The notes below the pieces were generated by a model, which saw nothing but the letters and a program-made list of their open reading frames with translations, ran no database searches and was not told the DNA's origin. A stretch of 64,000 nt of DNA, taken from assembly GCA_934130975.1 (NCBI GenBank), contig CAKOYU010000005.1:1-64000 (forward strand). The letters are read 5' to 3'. Below are positions 1-8,394 of the stretch, piece by piece (positions within the stretch are counted from its first letter, which is position 1; each line of letters starts with the position of its first letter). This DNA comes from an uncultured Clostridia bacterium (lineage in GTDB: Bacteria; Bacillota; Clostridia; TANB77; CAG-508). A program made the translations under genes and the position numbers.

Positions 1-23
1 TTTTTATATTGTTTTTAGACAAC

Positions 24-58
24 AAAAAAATCAACCAGATTTATTTTCTGATTGATTT
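24..58 (-). terminator. Terminator of tmRNA
   Basis: On the minus strand an 11-bp stem (one G-U pair; arms at 28-38 and 48-58) is followed by a run of seven T. It lies about 40 bases beyond the 3' end of the tmRNA, so it probably ends that transcript. Confidence 0.7.
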
Positions 59-98
59 TTGTATCTATCTGTTTTTTTAGTTCGAACAGATACGTCAT

Positions 99-452
99 TG
101 GTGGAGATGAGGGGAGTTGAACCCCTGTCCACAACACCATCCACACAAACTTCTCCGAGTGCAGTTTATTATTAAAATTCATCTACCAAGCATTAATAAA
201 CAAACGATTGATAGATATATCTGCGAAGATACCCACTGTTTTTGCAGAGAAAACAGCTTTGTTTCCCACTAAAATGACACCAAATTAAAATATGTGGGGA
301 TATTTTAACAGGCGATGCTGCAATTAGGCAGCAAATGCTAATTCTGTATTATCAGCGTTTATATTTAGTTTTCTCGTTTTTTTAAGTGGCAAACGAGAAT
401 CCACTACTCGCTATTTGTGCTTCCAATGTAATGTCGAAACCATTACATCCCC
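99..452 (-). ncRNA. ssrA: tmRNA (transfer-messenger RNA)
   Basis: This RNA rescues stalled ribosomes and tags the unfinished protein for proteolysis. The ends form a tRNA-like acceptor stem: 5' GGGGAUG at 452-446 pairs with the 3' segment before the encoded CCA (99-101). A T-arm with the GGGGTTCAACTCCCC pattern sits near the 3' end. An internal open frame, reading on the minus strand around 360-325, gives the tag ADNTELAFAA followed by TAA, matching clostridial tags in length and in the hydrophobic ...AFAA end. The resume codon is taken as the GCT after AAATATAAAC. Length about 354 nt, normal for a one-piece tmRNA. Confidence 0.95.
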
Positions 453-569
453 ATGTAATACAATAATTATTATAATATATTTTTAAATTAAATTCAAGTT
501 TTTTTAAATTGAATTTTGTATAAAAAATGGGTCAAGTGAAAAAGTAAATTGAAAAAGTAAAATGCAAAT

Positions 570-598
570 GTATATTTTTTTCCTTTTTTGTCATAATA
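570..598 (+). promoter_or_regulatory. Candidate sigma-G promoter of spoVT
   Basis: GTATA (570-574) and CATAATA (592-598), 17 bases apart, fit the forespore sigma-G pattern known from Bacillus (gHATR, 17-18 bases, CATNHTA). spoVT is a sigma-G gene in B. subtilis, so motif and gene agree. The assignment is an inference from motif match only. Confidence 0.6.
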
Positions 599-632
599 AG
601 AATATACTTAAAAAACAAAAAGGAGGAAGATT

Positions 633-1187
633 ATGAAAGCAACAGGAGTTGTAAGAAGAATAGATGATTTAGGTAGAGTAGTAATACCAAAAGAAATAAG
701 AAAAACATTACGTATAAAAGAAGGGGAACCTTTAGAAATATTTACAGATAGAGAAGGTCAAGTGATATTGAAAAAATATTCACCAATAGGTGAGTTATCC
801 GAATTTGCGTCAGGGTATGCAGAAACATTATCAAAAACAACTGGACACATAGCATGCATAACAGATAAAGACACAGTAATTGCAATGTCTGGGGGACCTA
901 AAAAAGAATTTCTAGAGCAGAATGTAAGTGATGAATTGGAACAATTGATGGAGGATAAGGAAATATATACAAGTAAAGAAAATAGTGATGTTGCAGTTCC
1001 TATAACTAAAAATGATAATAGTAATAGAAAGTATAATGCACAAGTAGTGTATCCAATAATTTCAAATGGAGATACAATAGGAACAGTAATTTTATTGTCT
1101 AAAGAATCAAATACAAAAATGAATGAAGTTGAAAAAAAGGTTGCTCAATCAGCTGCAAGTTTTTTGGGAAGTCAAATGGAAATATAA
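633..1187 (+). CDS. spoVT: Stage V sporulation protein T
   Basis: SpoVT is a forespore transcription regulator that adjusts the sigma-G regulon late in sporulation. The 184-residue product has an AbrB-type swapped-hairpin DNA-binding domain at residues 1-50 (MKATGVVRRIDDLGRVVIPK is close to the B. subtilis sequence). A GAF-like domain follows at about 55-184, ending in a helical segment. The length matches the 178-residue family norm. The start is set by AAGGAGGAAG about 8 bases upstream. The gene is preceded by a sigma-G-like promoter and followed at once by a repeat array. This is the clearest marker that the organism makes endospores. Confidence 0.95.
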   Translation: MKATGVVRRIDDLGRVVIPKEIRKTLRIKEGEPLEIFTDREGQVILKKYSPIGELSEFASGYAETLSKTTGHIACITDKDTVIAMSGGPKKEFLEQNVSDELEQLMEDKEIYTSKENSDVAVPITKNDNSNRKYNAQVVYPIISNGDTIGTVILLSKESNTKMNEVEKKVAQSAASFLGSQMEI

Positions 1188-1194
1188 AATATTT

Positions 1195-1342
1195 GGACAT
1201 TTTGGACATTTTGGACCGGTTCTGTTTTGCTCACTGCGCATTTGGGACCGGTTCTGTTTTGCTCACTGTGCATTTGGGACCGGTTCTGTTTTGTGCACAA
1301 GAATGGTACTTTTTTGTCCAAAGAATGGTTCTGTTTTGCGCA
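1195..1342 (+). repeat. Core-repeat array A (ACCGGTTC family)
   Basis: Three full copies of the core ACCGGTTCTGTTTTG start at 1215, 1247 and 1279 (exact 32-base period, 17-base linker CTCACTGCGCATTTGGG or a one-base variant). Two diverged cores with AATGGT follow at 1302 and 1324, with linkers of 7-8 bases. The array begins a few bases after the spoVT stop codon and ends at the -35 box of the next gene. Any reading frame through it is spurious. Confidence 0.9.
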
Positions 1343-1345
1343 GTT

Positions 1346-1375
1346 TTGACAAATAAAGTAAAAGTCTGATATAAT
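1346..1375 (+). promoter_or_regulatory. Sigma-A promoter for DHH phosphoesterase gene
   Basis: TTGACA at 1346-1351, an 18-base spacer, and TATAAT at 1370-1375. It directly abuts the end of the repeat array and lies about 50 bases before the start codon. Confidence 0.8.
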
Positions 1376-1423
1376 ATGTTAGTAAAAAATATAATATATA
1401 CATTAAATAGGAGGATTTTGATT

Positions 1424-2374
1424 ATGGTTACAACTGAAACAAATCAAAGCAAATTAAAAGAACAAATTTTGTCATTTGCTAACACTATGAAGAAACGGGA
1501 TGATGAGCTTATAATTGTTGGGCATGATAACATTGATGTAGATGCATTTTTGTCAGGTGTCTTAATCTCAAAGCTTTTTGATTATTTAGGAGTCAAAAAT
1601 CGTTTTTGCATTTTAGAAACGGTCAAGGCTGAGAGCGAAACTTCCCAGATTGTCTTAAATTTATTAGGCATGGATATGAGAGAATGGGTCAATACAGAAG
1701 AGGAGGATGATGAGAATAGATTGCTTTTCCTTGAAGATCATTTTGAAACTTTTCATAAAGGCAAAGTGGTTGGTTGTATAGATCATCATCCGACTAGTAA
1801 GCAGGTGGAGTTTGATTTCGAGTATAGAAGGAAATCTTGTGCGACTGCTTATATGGTGTACGAGATTATGAAACTCGTAGGGTATCAGCCGAGCAAAGAT
1901 GAGTCTAAAATGATTATTATATCTATGATGGTGGATACAACTTCGTTTATGAGCTCTAAAACAATTCCGGAGGAGGTAGAAGTTGCTAAGCGACTGGCGG
2001 ATAAGTATCAGTTTGATTATGATGCACTTATCAAGTATTGCTTATGCTTAACTCCGATAGCAAGTATGAAACGATGCGAAATTGTTTCTAATGGTCAGAA
2101 ATATTATGATTATTCTGGAATTAAGGTTGGTTCTTCATATCTTCAGTTATATGAATTTCCGGATGAGATAATTATTAATGTGTGGCTCAGAGTTATTCAT
2201 GATAAAATCTTGAAAGAAAAGTTGAAGATGCAAGTATTCATTATTTTTGCCATTAAGGATAACAAGACATATGAGTATCGCGTTACTAAAAATAGTGTTA
2301 ACGAAATTATTCATGATGGTATTTTGTCTAGAGGAAAAGATATTATGCCTGAAATTGAAAAACTTTTTTATTAA
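1424..2374 (+). CDS. DHH family phosphoesterase
   Basis: A 316-residue protein of the DHH phosphoesterase superfamily, which cleaves phosphoester or phosphoanhydride bonds with bound Mn/Mg. Visible metal-binding motifs are GHDNIDVDA (residues 33-41) and IDHHPTS with the DHH triad at 120-122. A later conserved MVDTTSF segment probably supplies the third aspartate. No separate RNA-binding DHHA1 domain is obvious, so the substrate (nucleotide, short RNA or pyrophosphate) is unknown. The start at 1424 is chosen because AGGAGG lies 9 bases upstream; an in-frame ATG 48 bases earlier lacks such a site. The gene has its own promoter and terminator. It looks somewhat less A-ending in codon use than its neighbours. 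Confidence 0.85.
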   Translation: MVTTETNQSKLKEQILSFANTMKKRDDELIIVGHDNIDVDAFLSGVLISKLFDYLGVKNRFCILETVKAESETSQIVLNLLGMDMREWVNTEEEDDENRLLFLEDHFETFHKGKVVGCIDHHPTSKQVEFDFEYRRKSCATAYMVYEIMKLVGYQPSKDESKMIIISMMVDTTSFMSSKTIPEEVEVAKRLADKYQFDYDALIKYCLCLTPIASMKRCEIVSNGQKYYDYSGIKVGSSYLQLYEFPDEIIINVWLRVIHDKILKEKLKMQVFIIFAIKDNKTYEYRVTKNSVNEIIHDGILSRGKDIMPEIEKLFY

Positions 2375-2380
2375 AGAAGA

Positions 2381-2413
2381 AGAACCGGCACCTTATTAGG
2401 TGGCGGTTCTTTT
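2381..2413 (+). terminator. Terminator after DHH phosphoesterase gene
   Basis: A 12-base arm at 2381-2392 pairs with 2399-2410 with one G-G mismatch, and a short T-rich tail follows. It starts six bases after the stop codon. Confidence 0.8.
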
Positions 2414-2434
2414 CTGCTAATTTTTAGAGTTTGT

Positions 2435-2552
2435 TGCGCAAAAAAGTACCATTCTTGTGCACAAAACAGAACCGGTCCCAAATGTGCAGTGAGCAAAACA
2501 GAACCGGTCCCAAATGCGCAGTGCACAAAACAGAACCGGTACATATTGCTCA
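2435..2552 (-). repeat. Core-repeat array B (ACCGGTTC family)
   Basis: Read on the minus strand, three ACCGGTTCTGTTTTG cores are followed by one diverged tail copy (AATGGTACTTTTTTG). The head of the array overlaps the TGA stop codon of mutS2 (2550-2552), so the repeat forms the start of the mutS2 3' untranslated region. Head variant is GCAATATGTACC, as also seen in array F. Confidence 0.9.
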
Positions 2553-4976
2553 TATTTTTAAATTTACTACAGTAACACCCATTTCACCCTCGCCAAAAGT
2601 ACCAGGGCGGAAAGAATCAACAAATTTATTTGTTTTTAAATAACGTTGGATTCCTTTACGTAAAGCACCAGTACCTTTACCATGCACTATACGAATAGGT
2701 GATAATTTAGCCATAAAACAATCATCAATATATTTGTCTATAATTGGAACAGCCTCATCAACGGTTAATCCTAAAACATTAATTTCTGGTTTTACTGTTT
2801 GAGCTTTAAAGCTTGCACTACCAAGTATTTTGCTAGAACTTCCGATATTAGTTTTTCCATTAGTAGCACTTGAAGAATGTCCGCTGGACTTAGCTTCGTA
2901 TAAGTTCTTTATATTAACTTTCATTTTCATTATACCAACTTGAACCTGAACAGTGTTATCTTTTGAAATATTAGAAACTACAACAGCGTCAGAGCCTAAA
3001 TTATTTACATATACATTTAAGCCAGGTTTTATATCTTCACGTTTAATAGGTGGAAGTAAACTATCAGATAACTCAATATCATCAGCGCTTAAGCTATCAC
3101 CACTAGTGCTACCCAAACCAGAACCAGAAAGTGAAGAGATTTCATCATTTAATTTATTTCTAAGCTTATTAGCCTTAGAAGCAGAATTAGTATGATCCAT
3201 ATCTCTAATGATAGAATTAGCAGTTTCTTTAGCATCAAGCAAAATTTGTTTAGCCTCTTGTTTGGCATTAGCAATCAACTCTTTTTCTTTGCTAGAAACA
3301 TCAAAATGCTGATTCTTTAAAGATTTTCGCAATTCTTCAGCTTCAGCTAGAGCAATAGAAGTACGGCGTTTTTCGTCTTCAATTTTAGATTTTTCATCAT
3401 AAATGTTTTTAAGCAAATCTTCAAGATTAACAGTTTCTTTGTCAATCATAGAAGATGCATGTTCTATAATAGCTTCATTTAATCCTAATTTTCTACTTAT
3501 TGCAAAAGCATTACTTTTACCAGGAATGCCGATTAGCAATCGATAAGTAGGTTTTAGATTTTCTATGTCAAATTCTACACTGGCGTTTTTGAAACCAGGT
3601 GTAACTAAAGCATATTTTTTTAATTCTTGATAATGTGATGTTGCTACAGTAAGGCAACCAAGTTCTGTAAAGTATTGCAAAATGCTGATTGCAAGGTGGG
3701 CTCCTTCAAGTGGGTCTGTACCAGAACCTAATTCGTCAACAAGAATTAAACTGTCTGAAGTGGCTGTTTGAGTAATTTTTACAATATTGCTGATGTGAGA
3801 TGAAAATGTACTTAAAGATTCAGTAATACTTTGCTCATCACCAATGTCAGCGAAGATGTGGTCAAATACATAAATGCTAGAATGTTCATCTGCAGGGATA
3901 TTTAAACCACTACATGCCATGGCTGATAAAAGTCCGATGGTTTTTAGTGATACAGTTTTTCCACCAGTGTTTGGACCTGTAATTATTAAACTTGAAAAGT
4001 CAGTGCCTAATTCTAAAGAAATAGGTACAACCTTGTCCATATCAATTAAAGGATGACGTGCATTGTTTAAAACAATTTGCTTGTTGTTATTTATTTCTGG
4101 TGTAGTGCAGTGTAATTCTAAAGAATAGTGAGCTTTTGCAAATATAAAATCAAGTTTTCCAATTAATTTGGCATTGTTTTCAAGCTCTTTTGTGTAAGGG
4201 AATAGCAAACCACTTAAGTTTTGCAAAATTCTTTCAATTTCTAATTCTTCTTCAATATGCAAGTTAGATAGTTCATTATTAAAGTCGAATACAGCTAATG
4301 GCTCGATAAACACAGTTGAACCACTGCTTGACATGTCATGAACAAATCCTTTTACACAACTACGATATTCTTCTTTTACAGGGATTACAAAACGTCCATT
4401 ACGAATTGTTACAAGGTTTTCTCTCATGTATTTTGAGTATGTAGAAGAATGCAAAATAGTATTTAATTTAGCACGAATATCTTGCTCGATTCTACGTTCT
4501 CTCCTACGAATGTCTTGCAATTTAGAAGAAGCTGTATCTGCAATTGTATCTTCGTCAACAATTGATTTGGCAAATGTTGCTACTATACTTGGATTCACAT
4601 ATAATTCTGCAAAGTATGGTTCGATGGCAGAGAAGTCTGATGTTGCAAGAAAGTCTTTTGAAAGATATTCTTTTAGTTCTGCTGACATTTGCAAAATGTT
4701 TTGAAGTTCCAATAATGCTTTTATGCTAAGTGAGCCACAGCCTTCTAATGTTTTTAGATATACTGTGATGTCAGCGATTTCTCCAAGTGGCGGAGTGCTG
4801 TTTCTTTGCATTAAAATTACTCCTTGGCTGGTTTCGTCCAATGTTTTCTGTACTTCAGATTTGTCTTGTGATGGTCGCAGTTCTTCTGCGTATTTTTTTC
4901 CTATATATGTTTTACAGTAGTTTGATATGTTTTCTAATATTTTATTAAATTCTAATTTTTTTAAATTGTTGTTCAT
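2550..4976 (-). CDS. mutS2: Endonuclease MutS2 / ribosome rescue factor RqcU
   Basis: An 808-residue MutS2 protein, close to the family's usual 785 residues. In Bacillus, MutS2 acts in DNA recombination control and also splits collided ribosomes. The sequence shows the MutS core and clamp helices (1-300). A Walker A motif TGPNTGGKT lies near residue 333, with a Walker B-like LILVDELGSGTDP downstream. A long charged coiled coil follows, and a C-terminal Smr nuclease domain (about 735-808) contains HGKGTGALR. The usual LDLRG of Smr is read here as INVLG. The start has a TTACCTCC (GGAGGTAA) site just upstream. The gene stands alone on this strand, convergent with the DHH gene. Confidence 0.95.
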   Translation of the reverse strand: MNNNLKKLEFNKILENISNYCKTYIGKKYAEELRPSQDKSEVQKTLDETSQGVILMQRNSTPPLGEIADITVYLKTLEGCGSLSIKALLELQNILQMSAELKEYLSKDFLATSDFSAIEPYFAELYVNPSIVATFAKSIVDEDTIADTASSKLQDIRRRERRIEQDIRAKLNTILHSSTYSKYMRENLVTIRNGRFVIPVKEEYRSCVKGFVHDMSSSGSTVFIEPLAVFDFNNELSNLHIEEELEIERILQNLSGLLFPYTKELENNAKLIGKLDFIFAKAHYSLELHCTTPEINNNKQIVLNNARHPLIDMDKVVPISLELGTDFSSLIITGPNTGGKTVSLKTIGLLSAMACSGLNIPADEHSSIYVFDHIFADIGDEQSITESLSTFSSHISNIVKITQTATSDSLILVDELGSGTDPLEGAHLAISILQYFTELGCLTVATSHYQELKKYALVTPGFKNASVEFDIENLKPTYRLLIGIPGKSNAFAISRKLGLNEAIIEHASSMIDKETVNLEDLLKNIYDEKSKIEDEKRRTSIALAEAEELRKSLKNQHFDVSSKEKELIANAKQEAKQILLDAKETANSIIRDMDHTNSASKANKLRNKLNDEISSLSGSGLGSTSGDSLSADDIELSDSLLPPIKREDIKPGLNVYVNNLGSDAVVVSNISKDNTVQVQVGIMKMKVNIKNLYEAKSSGHSSSATNGKTNIGSSSKILGSASFKAQTVKPEINVLGLTVDEAVPIIDKYIDDCFMAKLSPIRIVHGKGTGALRKGIQRYLKTNKFVDSFRPGTFGEGEMGVTVVNLKI

Positions 4977-5059
4977 TTTTTACCTCCGAATGCCTATATT
5001 ATCGCATAAAAATGGAGAAAATTCAACTGTTAAAGAGAGCTTTATAAACAATTACTATT

Positions 5060-5087
5060 TTGGATATCATTAAAATCAAATTATAAT
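5060..5087 (+). promoter_or_regulatory. Candidate promoter of DUF2207 gene
   Basis: TTGGAT (5060-5065), 16-base spacer, TATAAT (5082-5087). The -35 box is imperfect, so confidence is moderate. Confidence 0.5.
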
Positions 5088-5139
5088 GTTGATAATTTTT
5101 TTGAGGTATGAGATAATTGAAACGAAAAGGAGAATGTTT

Positions 5140-6846
5140 ATGAAAAATACAGTAAAAATATTATTAATTTCTTTATTTGCATTTATCATATTTACATTAG
5201 GAAATAAAGTAGAAGCAAATTCAATACAAAGTATATCTATGGATATATTTGTTGATGAAAAAGGAGATGCGTATGTTACAGAAACATGGAAATGTAATGT
5301 AACACAAGGAACGGAGGTATATCATCCATATTATAATTTAGGAAAATCAACAATAAAAGATTTAACAGTAACAGATGGAAATATACAATACGAAGCATTA
5401 CAGAACTGGAAAACATCTGGAACATTAGAAAGTAAAGCAAACAAGAGTGGAATAAATAAAATATCAAATGGAGTTGAACTTTGTTGGGGAATAAGTCGAT
5501 ATGGACAACATACATATATTGCTAAATATACAATTACGAATTTCATTGCAGAAACAACAGATGCACAAATGATATATTGGACATTAATTCCGTATGATTT
5601 TTCAGATACAATAGGCAAAGCCTACATAAAGATTCACACTAACTTTAATATAGACGATACAATAGAGGTTTGGGGATATGGAAATTATGGAGGAACAGCA
5701 TATGTATATGATGGCTATATTGAAATGCAATCAAAAGAAAAATTAGAAAAAGACGAATATATGACAATTTTAGTAAAATTTCCATTAGGAACCTTTAATA
5801 CAAATAATAAGTTAAATAATGATTTTACTCATTATTACAAAATGGCAGAAAAAGGAGCTGTTAGATATAAAAAGATATTTTCAAATGTAATTGAATTTTT
5901 AGATGTAATTAGTCCTATATTATTACCAGTTGTTTTTTGGACTGTAATTATACTAGTATCAAAAAAGAAAAGTGATTCTAAAAAGGACATAGAATTGGGA
6001 GAAGATATTACTAAAGATATACCATATTTTAGAGATATACCGTGTAAAAAAGACATATATAGAGCATATTACATAGGAGAACAATATTATATAATTCAAA
6101 GAAAAACAGATATTTTGGGTGCAATAATTTTAAAATGGTTAAAAGATGGAAAAGTTAGAATAGAAGAAAAGAAAAATACAGTTATTGTTTTAACAGAAAC
6201 TAATGTAGAAATCTTTGCAGAGCAAAAAGAAAAAGAATTATTTAAAATGTTATATAAAGCTAGTAAAGATGGATATCTAGAAAGCAAAGAACTTGAAAAG
6301 TGGTGTAAACACAATTACTCAAAACTTCGTTCGTGGTTTGATAAAATATTAAAAAATGAAAAAAATAAACTTATTCAAGAAGGGTTAATTGAACTAAAAG
6401 AAACTAATAAAGTATTAAAAAGAAAAAAATATATAGCAACTCCTGAATTAAGACAAGAAGCTATTGAACTAGCAGGGTTAAGAAAATATTTGCTTGATTA
6501 TACACTTATTAGCAAGAGGGAAGCGGTAGAAGTTCAGCTATTTGAAGAATATTTGATTTTTGCACAAATCATGGGAGTAGCAAAAGAAGTTGCGAAACAA
6601 TTTAAAGATATATATCCAGAAATAATAGAAGAAACAAATTTTATATCTTATGAATATATAGATTTTGTAAATACAAGTACTACCAGAGGAGTAGTTGCAG
6701 CTCAAGCTGCTGAAATGAGAGCAAATGATTATTCATCAGGAGGAGGAGGCTTTTCTTCTGGCGGAGGGGGCGAAGGTTCCTTTGGTGGAGGCGACGGAGG
6801 CCGGAGGCTTTCGTTAAAAAGTTTTTTGCAAACCACTGTCAATTAG
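5140..6846 (+). CDS. DUF2207 domain membrane protein
   Basis: A predicted exported membrane protein of the DUF2207 family, whose function is not known. It has a signal peptide (residues 1-27, ending near VEAN). A beta-rich extracellular DUF2207 domain spans about 30-230, a transmembrane segment lies near 260-285 (SPILLPVVFWTVIILVS), and a long cytoplasmic part follows. The C-terminus is glycine-rich, typical of the family. The start at 5140 follows AAAAGGAG at the best spacing; an ATG six bases earlier is too close. The last residues (RRLSLKSFLQTTVN) look out of frame: removing one C at 6801-6802 would give GGGGFR and a stop at 6816, a more typical ending. Confidence 0.8.
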   Translation: MKNTVKILLISLFAFIIFTLGNKVEANSIQSISMDIFVDEKGDAYVTETWKCNVTQGTEVYHPYYNLGKSTIKDLTVTDGNIQYEALQNWKTSGTLESKANKSGINKISNGVELCWGISRYGQHTYIAKYTITNFIAETTDAQMIYWTLIPYDFSDTIGKAYIKIHTNFNIDDTIEVWGYGNYGGTAYVYDGYIEMQSKEKLEKDEYMTILVKFPLGTFNTNNKLNNDFTHYYKMAEKGAVRYKKIFSNVIEFLDVISPILLPVVFWTVIILVSKKKSDSKKDIELGEDITKDIPYFRDIPCKKDIYRAYYIGEQYYIIQRKTDILGAIILKWLKDGKVRIEEKKNTVIVLTETNVEIFAEQKEKELFKMLYKASKDGYLESKELEKWCKHNYSKLRSWFDKILKNEKNKLIQEGLIELKETNKVLKRKKYIATPELRQEAIELAGLRKYLLDYTLISKREAVEVQLFEEYLIFAQIMGVAKEVAKQFKDIYPEIIEETNFISYEYIDFVNTSTTRGVVAAQAAEMRANDYSSGGGGFSSGGGGEGSFGGGDGGRRLSLKSFLQTTVN

Positions 6847-6894
6847 TAATACACAATAAATAAAGTCAAAGATAATGAAAATTTATCGAAATTA

Positions 6895-6924
6895 TTGACA
6901 AAGTATCATAATTCGTGCTATTAT
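6895..6924 (+). promoter_or_regulatory. Promoter of type III antitoxin RNA
   Basis: TTGACA (6895-6900), 18-base spacer, TATTAT (6919-6924). This near-consensus promoter would start transcription about 25 bases before the first tandem repeat. That suits the high antitoxin RNA level such systems require. Confidence 0.8.
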
Positions 6925-6955
6925 GAATATAATAATTAAGAACATCGTTGTTTTT

Positions 6956-7060
6956 AATAAATGTGTTTGTCGCCGCCTCTTTGGCGAGTTATAAATGAGA
7001 GAGTGAATAAATGTGTTTGTCGCCGCCTCTTTGAGCGACTAACAAATTAGAGAGTGTATA
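6956..7060 (+). ncRNA. Type III antitoxin RNA (ToxI-like tandem repeats)
   Basis: Two imperfect direct repeats with a 50-base period (6956-7005 and 7006-7056) share AATAAATGTGTTTGTCGCCG and the end AGAGAGTG, differing mainly in the middle. Each can form a short hairpin (GTCGC with GCGAC in the second copy; CGCC with GGCG in the first). Type III antitoxins are such repeated RNAs: the toxin, an RNase, cuts the precursor at repeat boundaries and is held inactive by the products. Position between a strong promoter and a hairpin, directly before a ToxN-like gene, is diagnostic. The short repeat number (two) and the period suit the CptIN/TenpIN branches better than the 36-base repeats of ToxIN. Confidence 0.8.
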
Positions 7061-7068
7061 AATTTTCG

Positions 7069-7094
7069 AGGCTTACCAGAAATGGTAAGCCTTT
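7069..7094 (+). terminator. Attenuating hairpin between antitoxin RNA and toxin
   Basis: A perfect 10-bp stem (AGGCTTACCA with TGGTAAGCCT) closes a GAAA loop and is followed by only three T. A leaky terminator here limits toxin mRNA relative to antitoxin RNA, as in known type III loci. Confidence 0.75.
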
Positions 7095-7114
7095 GAAATA
7101 TAAGGAGAAAAAAT

Positions 7115-7615
7115 ATGCAAATAGATATAGGATATTTTTATTTTATAAAAGATTCATTTTTTGATATTATAGATGATCCAGAATTAATGAAAAATAAAGA
7201 AAATGGAAACAAACGACCTTGTTATTATTGTATTAAAAGTAAGAGATACGATAATATTATTTGGTTCATTCCTGTTAGCACTAAAATAGAAAAATATAAA
7301 AAAGTATACGATAGCAAAATTCAAAAACAGATAAAGTTGGGCAAAAAAACAGCTGTTGATACTATTGTTTTTGGAAATGTTGCAAATACATACAGTGCAT
7401 TTTTAATACAAAATATGTTCCCTGTAACATTAGAGTACATAGAAAGTCAATACACAAAAAATAAGGTTCCTATAAAAGTATCTAATCAATTACAAAAAGA
7501 AATAATATATAAGGCTAATAAGGTACTAAATTTATATAATCATGGAATGAAAAATATTGTTTTTCCAGATATTGATAGAATATTAGATAAATTGCTGGAT
7601 ACTAGTAAATTATAA
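7115..7615 (+). CDS. Type III toxin-antitoxin endoribonuclease toxin (ToxN/CptN-like)
   Basis: A 166-residue basic protein that resembles the ToxN/AbiQ superfamily, particularly the CptN/TenpN-type members. Features are the N-terminal FYFIKDSFF strand, then IIWFIPVSTKIEKYKKVYD (residues about 47-65) with the lysine/serine-rich segment expected at the active site. Next come DTIVFGNV and FLIQNMFPVT strands, and a C-terminal helix ending FPDIDRILDKLL. Length is as expected (about 150-175). These toxins are endoribonucleases, often acting in phage defence by abortive infection. The start follows ATAAGGAG by 8 bases. Family membership rests on recall plus the strongly supportive upstream RNA repeats; which subfamily is uncertain. 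Confidence 0.8.
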   Translation: MQIDIGYFYFIKDSFFDIIDDPELMKNKENGNKRPCYYCIKSKRYDNIIWFIPVSTKIEKYKKVYDSKIQKQIKLGKKTAVDTIVFGNVANTYSAFLIQNMFPVTLEYIESQYTKNKVPIKVSNQLQKEIIYKANKVLNLYNHGMKNIVFPDIDRILDKLLDTSKL

Positions 7616-7658
7616 TTTTAAAATAAATTATACTAAAACAAAAAATTTCAACAAAACC

Positions 7659-7687
7659 TTGCCAAAAATAGTAATAAAAGGTATAAT
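7659..7687 (+). promoter_or_regulatory. Promoter of hpf
   Basis: TTGCCA (7659-7664), 17-base spacer, TATAAT (7682-7687), about 44 bases before the hpf start codon. Confidence 0.75.
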
Positions 7688-7730
7688 GAAGATATACTAA
7701 AAAAATATAACTAAGAGAGGAGCGATTTTT

Positions 7731-8255
7731 ATGCAAATAAAAATAACAGGAAAGGAACTAAAGGTAACAGAAGCAATAAACGATTATGTAGAAAGAAAAA
7801 TGGAAAGAGTAGCAAAATATTTTGATGATGCTGAAGCTGATGTAATGTTAAAAGTAGAAAAAAATGTACAAATTGCAGAAATTAAAGTATCAGCAAACGG
7901 AGAAATGTTTAGAGCTGTAACAGAAGATAAAGATCTATATGCATCAATAGATAAAGATATAGATATATTAGAAGGACAAATTAGAAAAGCAAAAACAAAG
8001 AAAGACAAAATGATGAGAGATGCAAGTTTAAAAGCTTTAGATGTTGAAGCACCAGTTCATGAGGTTACTGATGAAATATTAAAAACAGAATATTATGACA
8101 TCAAACCTATGACTCCAGAAGATGCTAAATTAAAATTGCAAGAAAGACCATCTCAAATGTTCTTAGCTTTTGTTAATGTTGAAACTTCTAAAGTTAATGT
8201 TATTCATAAATTAAAAGATGGTAAAAATTATGGTTTAATTGAGCCAGAGGCTTAA
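7731..8255 (+). CDS. hpf: Ribosome hibernation promoting factor, long form
   Basis: Long-form HPF binds the 30S decoding region and joins two 70S ribosomes into inactive 100S dimers in stationary phase. The 174-residue product has the S30AE fold at residues 1-100 (MQIKITGKELKVTEAINDYV start, then DVMLKVEKN and AEIKVSANGEMFRAV strands). A linker and the C-terminal dimerization domain follow at about 115-174 (MTPEDAKLKLQ, then FLAFVNVETSKVNVIHKLKD). Length is typical of the long form. AGAGAGGAG precedes the start by 8 bases. It is a single-gene unit with its own promoter and terminator. Confidence 0.95.
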   Translation: MQIKITGKELKVTEAINDYVERKMERVAKYFDDAEADVMLKVEKNVQIAEIKVSANGEMFRAVTEDKDLYASIDKDIDILEGQIRKAKTKKDKMMRDASLKALDVEAPVHEVTDEILKTEYYDIKPMTPEDAKLKLQERPSQMFLAFVNVETSKVNVIHKLKDGKNYGLIEPEA

Positions 8256-8280
8256 TGATTATAGAATAGATTGAAATAAA

Positions 8281-8322
8281 AAATAAGAAATCATTTTGAA
8301 AACAGTGGTTTCTTATTTTTTT
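8281..8322 (+). terminator. Terminator of hpf
   Basis: Arms at 8281-8293 and 8306-8318 (one G-T wobble) with a following T run. It lies 25 bases after the hpf stop codon. Confidence 0.8.
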
Positions 8323-8356
8323 CCGCATATTTACAAACAAAAATCGACAAAAAGTA

Positions 8357-8385
8357 TTGAAAAAGAACTGAATAAATGATATAGT
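8357..8385 (+). promoter_or_regulatory. Promoter of VanZ-like gene, almost no leader
   Basis: TTGAAA (8357-8362), 17-base spacer, TATAGT (8380-8385). The predicted transcription start (about 8391-8393) is only a few bases before the ATG at 8395, and no ribosome binding site fits in between. Confidence 0.55.
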
Positions 8386-8394
8386 AAATATGAT

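Noticed and set aside
1195..1342. Open reading frames through the ACCGGTTC arrays, giving peptides like RIWDRFCFAH or TGSVLL
   Set aside because: They come from the 32-base repeat read in several frames, lack ribosome binding sites and often extend real genes upstream (50130, 54218, 63111, 25842). I treated them as spurious.
4426..4920. Plus-strand frames within mutS2
   Set aside because: They are opposite-strand shadows of a well-conserved gene.
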